Source: Bacillota bacterium
Lineage (GTDB): Bacteria; Bacillota; Bacilli; Alicyclobacillales; SLC66
Direction: 5' to 3'
Assembly: GCA_021846145.1 (NCBI GenBank)
Contig: JAJZCJ010000107.1
Coordinates: forward strand, 1-10,214
DNA length: 10,214 bases
In this document: positions 1 to 5,443 of the stretch, piece by piece
Numbering within the stretch: the first letter of the stretch is position 1
Layout: every line of letters begins with the position of its first letter
The notes under the pieces: generated by a model
Seen by the model: only the letters and a program-made list of their open reading frames with translations
The model's database searches: none
What the model was told of the DNA's origin: nothing
Made by a program: the position numbers and the translations under genes

Positions 1-1
1 A

Positions 2-640
2 AACGCCAATAACATCCCTGCCCCCAAGGGAGGGCAATGGGGGGCCTCTACGGTTGCTTTTATTTTACAAAATCAAGCATACCTTGGCCGCATCATTTGG
101 GGTCAACACCGATATCTGAAAAATGGATCAAAATACCAAAAAGAACCAGTGCCAGAAGAAAGATGGATCAAAAAAGAAACAGCACATCCGGCACTAATTA
201 CAATCGATGAATTCCCCGATTTCTTTGCTACTCATTCCCCCTCTGCACCTCACATGCAAAAGAAAAATCACACGAAACATCCACTTTCTTCACTCATTTT
301 TTGTTATCACTGCCACCACCCGATGCAATACCGCAAATCCTATGGAAAAAGACAAGATCGCCTGATCTGCACGACTCCTGATTGCCAAACAAAAAGTGCA
401 CCCTATCCCCTGATAAAAAACAACATTTACAAAACAATTGCTCAAATTGTCACATTTGTAGAAGTGGACTTTGCAAAAGTTGAATTTGCCCAGTCGCGAC
501 CCACCGTGTTTACCACCAATTCCCCGCCATCACTGCAACAACAGGTACTGCAAAGTGTGGTGGAGCGCATCATTTATCGCCGGGATCGGATGTGGCCAAC
601 GGAGCGTCCGCTAGAGTTAGAGGTTTGGTTGAAATTTTAA
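2..640 (+). CDS. Large serine recombinase I, C-terminal part (5' end outside window)
   Basis: The frame is open from the window edge, so the catalytic serine domain is missing only because it lies to the left. The visible 212 residues start inside the Recombinase (DNA-binding) domain: the pattern GxWxxSTVAFILQNQAYLG is the usual end of that domain, where the next-copy helix precedes the 'Y-x-G' turn. A zinc ribbon follows, with cysteines at about residues 101, 104, 123 and 128 of the visible part (FCYHC, then ICTTPDC). After it comes only a short tail ending VWLKF, with no long coiled-coil arm of the kind that blocks excision in phage integrases. It points toward the yhbH junction, opposite to yhbH. 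Likely role: site-specific integration and excision of element I. The family is clear; the job is inferred from position. Confidence 0.88.
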   Translation, partial: NANNIPAPKGGQWGASTVAFILQNQAYLGRIIWGQHRYLKNGSKYQKEPVPEERWIKKETAHPALITIDEFPDFFATHSPSAPHMQKKNHTKHPLSSLIFCYHCHHPMQYRKSYGKRQDRLICTTPDCQTKSAPYPLIKNNIYKTIAQIVTFVEVDFAKVEFAQSRPTVFTTNSPPSLQQQVLQSVVERIIYRRDRMWPTERPLELEVWLKF

Positions 641-685
641 CGCATTGACAATACAACCGTATATGATAGTATTTCGTTAATGTCA

Positions 686-726
686 CGCGGCGAGCACCTT
701 TGTATAAAGGCGTTTGTCGCGTTTTT
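686..726 (+). terminator. Rho-independent terminator of recombinase I
   Basis: Two 16-base arms (686-701 and 706-721) pair at 15 of 16 positions, counting three G-T wobbles, around a GTAT loop. Five T residues follow at 722-726. It lies 45 bases after the recombinase I stop and just before the yhbH junction, so it would stop antisense transcription from running into yhbH. Confidence 0.8.
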
Positions 727-757
727 CATGATCTTTGCGATGGGTAGGGTAGCAGTG

Positions 758-770
758 CTATTGATTGATC
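758..770 (-). other. yhbH / element I junction (attachment half-site)
   Basis: On the minus strand the sequence GAGATCAATCAATAG marks the change from YhbH (E-I-N-Q) to element DNA, with an immediate TAG stop. The next family residue after EINQ is normally Tyr, so CAATA may belong to both sides of the crossover. The partner site is off the left edge, so the core cannot be fixed. Confidence 0.6.
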
Positions 771-1118
771 TCTCCATACCCAAAGACGTTGCACTCTTCC
801 ATCAATTCGTTCACTAACTGCACACACCGCTCATTGTCTGAGGTGAGATTGTCGCCATCGGAAAAGTGTACAGGATAGATATTATAGCGTTCTGCCGGGT
901 ATTCTGTATGCACCAAATCCAGCGCCATTTGATAAGCAGAAGAACAGATGGTACCCCCGCTTTCACCTTTACTAAAAAACTCAGCTTCGCTTACCCTTTT
1001 TGCTTCTGTATGGTGAGCAATAAACTCCATGCGAACAGACTGATATTTACTGCGTAAAAAACGGGTCATCCAAAAGAAGAATGTCCGAGCAATGTATTTC
1101 TCAAATGTCCCCATTGAT
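758..1118 (-). CDS. yhbH: YhbH middle segment (interrupted sporulation protein)
   Basis: From the core ATCA this segment encodes 118 residues that continue the N-terminal piece at 4133-4786: [19 protein letters not shown], then [24 protein letters not shown] and [15 protein letters not shown], all hallmarks of the YhbH/YeaH (UPF0229, DUF444) vWA domain. The GESGGT and FSDGDN blocks supply the metal-binding loops that go with the MIDAS serines in the other piece. It has no start of its own: the ATG at 1114 is simply the Met after the MIDAS motif, with no ribosome binding site dedicated to it. It ends at GYGEINQ-stop, about 50 residues short of the family C-terminus, because element I follows. 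It probably makes no product until both elements are removed. Confidence 0.93.
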
Positions 1119-2435
1119 GCGCGGAGGTTGAAATGAATAACACAGGTGAATGTATTGTTCCTTCACCACGATCTCCGTCACTAACTTTTGCAAAAAACGA
1201 CGCTGCCATTTTTCAGGATTCCAGTTCACACGATCGCCTAGAGACCCCAAATCAAAGTCCAAAAGAGCATTCAACACACGAGATGGTGCCAAGTGTTGCA
1301 CCTCTTCTTCTGCCACACCGTGCAGATACTTGCTGATTCTGTGAGTCACGTATTGTTCCAGTGCATAGGCCGGCAGGCTGGGTTGTGAACAAGCGCTCCG
1401 GCCTTGCTGATGATACGTTTTACACACATAGTATCGGTACTCACGTCCTGCCTGACTGCGTTTTTGACAAATCATCGGCTGACCGCACTGACCGCATTTT
1501 AATAAGCCAGTAAGTAAGTGATACGAGCGCGATCCTGCGGCAATACGCTGATGATGATGCATGCGAAGCAACTGTGCCTGCTCAAAAGTTTGCTTTGGCA
1601 CCAGCGGCGGATGTGCGTCATTCACGACCACCCATGCATCCCGGGGATTGACAATTCGCACTTCTTTTTTCTTCCCTGGAATGTCGCTCTCGTAATCTCT
1701 AATACTTTTATCCTGCCGACGATTGTACAAAAGCGCTCCTGTATACACTTCATTCTTTAAAATCCGAGCGACGCCGCTGGCATACCAAGGCCCCCCCGCC
1801 TTGGTGAGATGGCCCAACTGATTTAAGCGCTGCGCAATCTTGCTGTACCCCAGTTCCTCATTGACATAAAAAGAATAAATGTGATGAATAACCGGTGCGC
1901 GTTCATCATCAATCACTAACTTTCCGGATTCTCCAAGCAAATAGCCATCCGGCGGTGTTCCACCTGTCCACCTTCCTGACTTAGCCTTTTCCTTATTGCC
2001 AAGCCGAACGCGAATACTAATTTTTTCCGCTTCATATTCTGCAATCGCAGCGTGCATAGTGAAAAGGAAATTCGAATTCTCCAATTGAGAATCGTAGCTT
2101 TCTTCATAAGAGATCACGCGCAAGCCTTTGCTTTTCAGGCGTTCAAGCACATCTAATGCCTCATGCGTATTGCGGGCAAGTCGAGAAATCCCTTTAAACA
2201 TCACCACCTGGAACTTCCCTATGCCCGCGTCATTAAGCAACCTGCGCATGGCAGGCCGCGACCAAATGGAGTATTTAGTGGCAGATACTCCCTCATCTTC
2301 ATAAATACACTCACTTCTAACTTGCCAATTTTCTCCTCTTTTCTCCGCCAATTCTTGAAGCAATGACACCTGGTGATCGACTGATTCTGCCTGCTTGTCT
2401 GTAGAGACGCGCGCATAGATGGCACACCACACCAA
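1101..2435 (-). CDS. Large serine recombinase II of element II
   Basis: The protein has 444 residues. The N-terminal resolvase-type catalytic domain (1-150) has nucleophile Ser11 in [11 protein letters not shown] and the arginine loop KGISRLARN (81-89). The Recombinase domain (about 155-290) contains GTPPDGY and [21 protein letters not shown] zinc ribbon has C314, C317, C338 and C349. The tail after the ribbon is short (about 90 residues) and lacks an obvious long coiled coil. The start chosen is TTG at 2435, with GAGGTGA eight bases upstream; an in-frame TGA at 2450 rules out earlier starts, and GTG at 2432 is the alternative. The last codons run through the core ATCA into yhbH sequence (RINGDI-stop), so the C-terminus differs between integrated and circular forms. 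Role: integration and excision of element II (inferred). Confidence 0.95.
   Translation of the reverse strand: MVWCAIYARVSTDKQAESVDHQVSLLQELAEKRGENWQVRSECIYEDEGVSATKYSIWSRPAMRRLLNDAGIGKFQVVMFKGISRLARNTHEALDVLERLKSKGLRVISYEESYDSQLENSNFLFTMHAAIAEYEAEKISIRVRLGNKEKAKSGRWTGGTPPDGYLLGESGKLVIDDERAPVIHHIYSFYVNEELGYSKIAQRLNQLGHLTKAGGPWYASGVARILKNEVYTGALLYNRRQDKSIRDYESDIPGKKKEVRIVNPRDAWVVVNDAHPPLVPKQTFEQAQLLRMHHHQRIAAGSRSYHLLTGLLKCGQCGQPMICQKRSQAGREYRYYVCKTYHQQGRSACSQPSLPAYALEQYVTHRISKYLHGVAEEEVQHLAPSRVLNALLDFDLGSLGDRVNWNPEKWQRRFLQKLVTEIVVKEQYIHLCYSFQPPRINGDI
1115..1118 (-). other. Element II attachment core, yhbH-downstream end
   Basis: Direct repeat ATCA (minus strand), identical to 4133-4136. Here the left flank is element DNA (CCTCCGCGC) and the right flank is yhbH (ATGGGGACATTT). 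Joining the two copies gives TCC GGA TCA ATG GGG, in frame. The rebuilt element-side site (attP) has inner arms TCCGCG/CGCGGA and outer arms TTCATTT/AAATGAA placed symmetrically around CATCAC, so the crossover dinucleotide is probably TC. Confidence 0.85.
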
Positions 2436-2454
2436 TGGCCTCTCACCTCACAAG

Positions 2455-2487
2455 CAAGCGCCTCCTCCTTAATGGAAAAGGCGCTTG
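2455..2487 (-). promoter_or_regulatory. Hairpin with buried Shine-Dalgarno upstream of recombinase II
   Basis: A perfect 9-bp stem, CAAGCGCCT/AGGCGCTTG, encloses a 15-base loop just upstream of the recombinase start. On the minus strand the loop and 3' arm contain AAGGAGGAGG, a near-ideal ribosome binding sequence, and the recombinase's own GAGGTGA lies right after the stem. No T run follows on the minus strand, so it does not look like a terminator for that direction. A role in holding down recombinase translation is possible but not shown. Confidence 0.5.
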
Positions 2488-2491
2488 CATT

Positions 2492-2650
2492 TTATCTGCT
2501 AGGCTCTAAAATTAAACACCCGTAGGCCGACTCTTGTAAATCGCTCAAGGAATTCCTCAGTAGAGGAAGGAGTTCCGCATGTCCAAATTCCTCTATTATT
2601 GTGAAGCGATCTTCAAACCTCTGGATGTCCCCCTCCTTTGTATTTGGCAA
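2492..2650 (-). CDS. Small ORF, 52 aa, possibly frameshifted; function unknown
   Basis: It reads from TTG at 2650 to TAA at 2492 and contains RFEDRFTIIEEFGHAELL and SLSDLQESAYGCLIL. A better-placed ATG at 2660, directly behind GGAGAGGAGGAA, is in another frame and stops after 15 codons (MNIIAKYKGGGHPEV). The two frames meet at a run of five G (2629-2633). Removing one G would fuse them into MNIIAKYKGGDIQRFEDRF and so on, 55 residues, which vaguely recalls the short sigma-like or helix-turn-helix proteins of mobile elements. That resemblance is from memory and weak. It could also be the element's excision (directionality) factor, judging only from small size and position next to the recombinase. 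Confidence 0.5.
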   Translation of the reverse strand: MPNTKEGDIQRFEDRFTIIEEFGHAELLPLLRNSLSDLQESAYGCLILEPSR

Positions 2651-2672
2651 TTATATTCATTTCCTCCTCTCC

Positions 2673-2692
2673 AGAAGATTTTCCAATCTTCT
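2673..2692. repeat. Inverted repeat between transporter and small ORF
   Basis: AGAAGATT-TTCC-AATCTTCT is a perfect 8-bp stem with a 4-base loop, about 45 bases after the transporter stop. On the minus strand no T tract follows, so it is at best a weak terminator. It sits just ahead of the ribosome binding sequence of the small ORF. Confidence 0.5.
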
Positions 2693-2737
2693 TAGACTAT
2701 ATATGTTGCACAGGAGTTGACCCATTCCCACTTATAC

Positions 2738-4006
2738 TCAAATAAAAAGCGATATCGTCATAAAAAGTCCAAATCCAATTACCAGTAGAGACACTCCCCA
2801 GACCGTGTACTTATATAGTCCTTTCATTCTCCATTCTGTGGGTAATGCTTTCGCTTCGAGTGCTAGCAGTAGCCCTATCACAATTGGCAACAGCATCGCA
2901 TTCATCACTTCCACATCGATCGATAGCCTCACTAAATTAATACTTACAATGACCAAAATAGCCCCCAGTACATGCGTCATTGTATAGATAAAATAAAACA
3001 ACTTAGCATCTTTTACCTTGTCATTTAAGCTGTGCTTAAAACCAAACGCCTCACCAATCCCCCAAGAACCAGCAAGCGAGACAACAATCGACGCGATAAA
3101 GCTAGCCCCCAGCATCCCCATTCCAAACACCAGATTAGCGCCAAATGTGCCCAGAAACGGCACCAACCCCGTGGCTATTTGTTGGATGGTATCAAGTGGG
3201 TGACTAGAATGGAACCTCCCAACGGTGGCCGCAGTCGTCACCACCACTGCGATCATGATCACTTGGGTCAAAATTGAGCCTCCCAAGGTATCCCATCGGG
3301 AATGCTTGAGATTTTTTACCGTCAAACCCTTTTCAATGACTGCTCCTTGTTGGTAAAAGATCATCCAGGGCATAATCACCGCCCCGACATTAGCCGCAAG
3401 CATGTACAAGTATTGAGGGTGATTGAGCGGCACCGTGATCAATCCAGCCCCCACCGCATGCCAATCGGGTCTTGCGATAATGGCAGCAGGGATAAAAAAT
3501 AATTCAAACAATCCTACGGCGATCCCAATACGCTCCACGCGCAGGTAGCTCCCTGTAAGCCCAATAATAATGAGCAAAACTGTACTCAAACTAACCGTGA
3601 ACCAAGCAGGTAACCCAAAAAGCGCCCCAACCCCGGCAATGCCGCTAAATTCCGTCACCAAAGCACCTACGGAAGATAAAAAAAGAGTCGCTACCGAGAG
3701 TGCGGCCCAGCCAAATCCAAAGCGTTCGCGGATCAATTCACCGTGTCCTTTTTTGGTCACGGCACCTAACCTGACCGTCATTTCCTGAATCAGAAAAAGC
3801 ATTGGTATCAGGATCAGTTGGGGAAGAATCATTCGATATCCCCACTCGGCACCTGATTGAGCCGCAGTAATCACACTACCTGCATCGGTATCTGCTAACA
3901 TCACCATGAGTCCCGGTCCGAGTAATGCGACCCCTAACATGAATCTACCAAACAACGAAAATTGGTTGCCCTTTATCGCCTTTTTCACGCGCTTAAAATA
4001 TGCCAT
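2738..4006 (-). CDS. Nramp-type divalent metal transporter, atypical motifs
   Basis: A 422-residue polytopic membrane protein with about eleven hydrophobic segments and the Nramp fold signatures in altered form. The first membrane segment reads GPGLMVMLADTDAGSVITAAQSG, where classical MntH/Nramp has a DPGN motif. The sixth reads AANVGAVIMPWMIFYQQ, with MPW where classical members have MPH. These positions line the metal site, so the substrate may differ from Mn/Fe; I cannot name it. The start chosen is ATG at 4006 with GAAAGG eight bases upstream. An in-frame TTG at 4054 would add 16 residues but has no ribosome binding site and lies at the promoter. It is a cargo gene of element II with its own promoter, so it is probably expressed in vegetative cells and lost from any cell that excises the element. 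Confidence 0.88.
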   Translation of the reverse strand: MAYFKRVKKAIKGNQFSLFGRFMLGVALLGPGLMVMLADTDAGSVITAAQSGAEWGYRMILPQLILIPMLFLIQEMTVRLGAVTKKGHGELIRERFGFGWAALSVATLFLSSVGALVTEFSGIAGVGALFGLPAWFTVSLSTVLLIIIGLTGSYLRVERIGIAVGLFELFFIPAAIIARPDWHAVGAGLITVPLNHPQYLYMLAANVGAVIMPWMIFYQQGAVIEKGLTVKNLKHSRWDTLGGSILTQVIMIAVVVTTAATVGRFHSSHPLDTIQQIATGLVPFLGTFGANLVFGMGMLGASFIASIVVSLAGSWGIGEAFGFKHSLNDKVKDAKLFYFIYTMTHVLGAILVIVSINLVRLSIDVEVMNAMLLPIVIGLLLALEAKALPTEWRMKGLYKYTVWGVSLLVIGFGLFMTISLFI

Positions 4007-4044
4007 TCCACAAACCTTTCCGCGTCCTATATATATATATTTTA

Positions 4045-4073
4045 ATAAGAACAAATATAAGTATGGATGTCAA
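4045..4073 (-). promoter_or_regulatory. Sigma-A-like promoter of the Nramp-type gene
   Basis: A perfect TTGACA (4073-4068), a 17-base spacer and TCTTAT (4050-4045, four of six matches to TATAAT). Transcription would start near 4038, about 30 bases before the ATG at 4006. The promoter lies inside element II, so the transporter does not depend on the sporulation operon for expression. Confidence 0.6.
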
Positions 4074-4114
4074 ATAAATCACTCACGAACCGCTACTTTT
4101 TAAAAGAATTTGTT

Positions 4115-4786
4115 TCATTTTGTATTCCGCGGTGATCCGGACGTATCCATCATCGCAATCACCACTGCCTGCGACTGGGGTTTTACCACTTCATCCCACG
4201 TTTTATAACGAAGATCTTCGGGTCGAATGGGGCCTGTCACTCGTTTGCCCGCCATGGCATTACGCTTCATGGATTCAAGCAAAGTTCGCTTTTTTTCGAT
4301 ATTGCCTTGCAGACCAATTTTGCGCACATCCTTGAATTCGACAGCAGGTGCAGTAAGCTGGTCTGGCTTTTTTTCTTCCAAATTCGGCAGTTCCCAATCT
4401 GCAAAAAGCACATCCGCGATCTCATCGATCGACACGCCTACTTCATAATAATCGAGTCCTGGGCGATCACCGGCTCCGCTTGCGGCATCCCCTGGCTTCC
4501 CTTTATCCTTACCTAGTACATCGCCCACCTTCGAACCGCCTTGCCCCTGTCCCTCATGCCCGCGCTTGTCAAAATTATAGCGAAAGTGGTATTCCTCTAA
4601 TGACCGGATGGGTATTTTTAAGATATTTTTCCCATCTGTCATGATGAGCCCTTCCTCACTAATGAGATCAGGTAAATTTTGCCTGATCGCCTCTTTTACC
4701 TTTTCCTGATGGCGCGCCTGATCCTGCTGACCTTTTCGATGTAGTGACCAATCGTCCTGACTTAAATTAAATCGAGGCGTGTCCAT
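4115..4786 (-). CDS. yhbH: YhbH N-terminal segment (interrupted sporulation protein)
   Basis: 218 genuine residues (4786-4133), then six unrelated codons (PRNTK-stop) read from element II. It shows the family N-terminus: FNLSQDDWSLHRKGQQDQARHQEKVKEAI, a Gly/Lys-rich linker (about 75-105), the EVGVSIDEIADVLFADWELPNLE block, and the start of the vWA domain at AVVIAMMDTSGS. The DxSxS MIDAS motif is cut right after its last Ser, which removes the metal-binding vWA fold. In Bacillus, YhbH is a mother-cell sporulation protein encoded beside prkA; E. coli has the same pairing as yeaG-yeaH. AGGAGG (4799-4794) sits seven bases before the ATG. Only 13 bases separate it from prkA, so the two form one operon. 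Confidence 0.94.
   Translation of the reverse strand: MDTPRFNLSQDDWSLHRKGQQDQARHQEKVKEAIRQNLPDLISEEGLIMTDGKNILKIPIRSLEEYHFRYNFDKRGHEGQGQGGSKVGDVLGKDKGKPGDAASGAGDRPGLDYYEVGVSIDEIADVLFADWELPNLEEKKPDQLTAPAVEFKDVRKIGLQGNIEKKRTLLESMKRNAMAGKRVTGPIRPEDLRYKTWDEVVKPQSQAVVIAMMDTSGSPRNTK
4133..4136 (-). other. Element II attachment core, yhbH-upstream end
   Basis: ATCA on the minus strand, inside GGA TCA of the YhbH MIDAS motif. Host flank ATACGTCCGG, element flank CCGCGGAATACAAAATGAA. It is the partner of 1115-1118, and the element flank supplies the right half of the attP dyad. Confidence 0.85.
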
Positions 4787-4790
4787 ACGA

Positions 4791-4800
4791 CCCCCTCCTT
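4791..4800 (-). promoter_or_regulatory. Ribosome binding site of yhbH
   Basis: AAGGAGGGGG on the minus strand, overlapping the last base of the prkA stop and ending four bases before the yhbH ATG. It fixes the yhbH start at 4786 and couples it to prkA. Confidence 0.8.
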
Positions 4801-5186
4801 TAACGATTCAGTAGACTACCTGTATATTGTAAAAGTTCATTTGCACACACAGCACAGTATCCGTGATCATCCATCAGACGCTTACTCACTTCATTGAGTT
4901 TCTTTAGCTGACTTTGATCCGGCGTCTTGATCGAGGTAGTAATTTTCACAATATCTTTGAGGTCGGCAAAAAGCTTCTTTTCGATCGCTTCTTTCAAACG
5001 CTCATGTGACTGGTAATCAAAACGCTTCCCGCGCCTTGTATAGGTCGAAATGCGAATCAGAATTTCCTCGCGAAACGCCCGTTTGGCGTTTTCAGAGATG
5101 CCAATTTGCTCTTCAATAGAGCGCATCAGCCTTTCATCTGGATCGATCTCGTCCCCTGTGATAGGATCTTTGAGTTTATTCCAGTT
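4800..5186 (-). CDS. prkA: PrkA C-terminal segment (interrupted serine protein kinase)
   Basis: From the core AACTGG it encodes NW-NKLKDPITGDEIDPDERLM, then SIEEQIGISENAKRAFREEI, GKRFDYQSHERL, KKLFADLKDIVKITTS and the family terminus ELLQYTGSLLNR. This is the PrkA C-terminal kinase-like domain, about 126 residues after the core, ending at the normal position. The frame stays open upstream to 5240, but residues there (GLG and before) belong to element III. No start codon with a ribosome binding site serves it, so it should be silent until element III is removed. The TAA at 4800 lies 13 bases from yhbH. Identification by family sequence is firm. Confidence 0.95.
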   Translation of the reverse strand, partial: NWNKLKDPITGDEIDPDERLMRSIEEQIGISENAKRAFREEILIRISTYTRRGKRFDYQSHERLKEAIEKKLFADLKDIVKITTSIKTPDQSQLKKLNEVSKRLMDDHGYCAVCANELLQYTGSLLNR

Positions 5187-5442
5187 TCCCAACCCCATGC
5201 ACACGATAAACAAATGACAACACTTCTGCCACCGCGGCATACAATTCTTTGGGAATCACATGGTCAACTTCCATCTTCATTAACGCATCCGCCAACTCTT
5301 GGTTCTCATACACGCTCACGTTAGCCGCCTGCGCCATCCGTATAATAGCGTCAGCCACCGCACCCGCACCCTTTGCCACCACACGAGGGGCAAGGTCAGT
5401 CTGCTTCTCGTATTGCAGCGCCACCGCTTTTTTAGACTCCAT
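5176..5442 (-). CDS. FlhB C-terminal-domain-like protein (YlqH type)
   Basis: 88 residues matching the cytoplasmic domain of the FlhB/YscU export-switch family: KAVALQYEKQTDLAPRVVAKG, then ADAIIRMAQAANVSVYENQELADAL and VIPKELYAAVAEVLSFVYRV. It lacks the membrane part and the self-cleaving NPTH loop, as do the free-standing YlqH-type proteins of bacilli. The ATG at 5442 comes one base after the upstream stop, with its ribosome binding sequence AGAGGAG inside that gene. The final codons (GKLE-stop) run across the attachment core into prkA DNA. In the excised circle the frame would instead read GKLAKVTVAHYRTIMRVTSP and on to a stop, adding about 19 residues. The function of YlqH proteins is not established; the family call is secure. 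Confidence 0.85.
   Translation of the reverse strand: MESKKAVALQYEKQTDLAPRVVAKGAGAVADAIIRMAQAANVSVYENQELADALMKMEVDHVIPKELYAAVAEVLSFVYRVHGVGKLE
5181..5186 (-). other. Element III attachment core, prkA-downstream end
   Basis: AACTGG on the minus strand, identical to 8218-8223. Element flank GGGGTTGGGA, host flank AATAAACTCAAAG. Joining the copies gives TAT TGC AAC TGG AAT AAA CTC, which restores the PrkA frame. I do not see a strong dyad in the rebuilt attP apart from TGTGCA/TGCGCA outer arms, which would place the centre at TG. Confidence 0.82.
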
Positions 5443-5443
5443 T

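Larger units (their letters stand above)
1..757. mobile_element. Intervening element I (right end only), inserted in yhbH
   Basis: Foreign DNA from the left edge up to the point where yhbH coding sequence stops. It holds the 3' part of a serine recombinase gene on the plus strand and a rho-independent terminator. YhbH homology ends abruptly at GYGEINQ (codon ending at 761), followed at once by a TAG stop, where the family normally continues for about 50 residues. The far end is outside the window, so size and attachment core are not known. The exact edge lies somewhere in 758-770. Inference: an excisable element like II and III. Confidence 0.75.
1115..4132. mobile_element. Intervening element II (3018 bp) inside the yhbH MIDAS motif
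   Basis: Both ends are visible. YhbH homology stops at DTSGS (4133) and resumes at MGTFEKY (1114), with ATCA repeated at both ends. Cargo in minus-strand order: Nramp-type transporter, small ORF, serine recombinase II whose 3' end crosses the attachment site. No transposase, terminal inverted repeat or phage structural gene is seen, which fits a minimal serine-recombinase element. The exact repair of the host frame after removal is what separates this from ordinary gene disruption. Programmed excision during sporulation is inferred by analogy with the skin element of sigK. Confidence 0.88.

Noticed and set aside
645..672. TTGACA followed by TAGTAT as a plus-strand promoter
   Set aside because: The spacing is 16 bases, but it would transcribe straight into the terminator at 686-726 and no ORF follows; probably chance.
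2163..2446. Other frames open across the recombinase II gene
   Set aside because: They overlap a well-conserved recombinase on the other frames and encode no recognisable motif; the same holds for opposite-strand frames over the transporter, yhbH, prkA and FliK-like genes.
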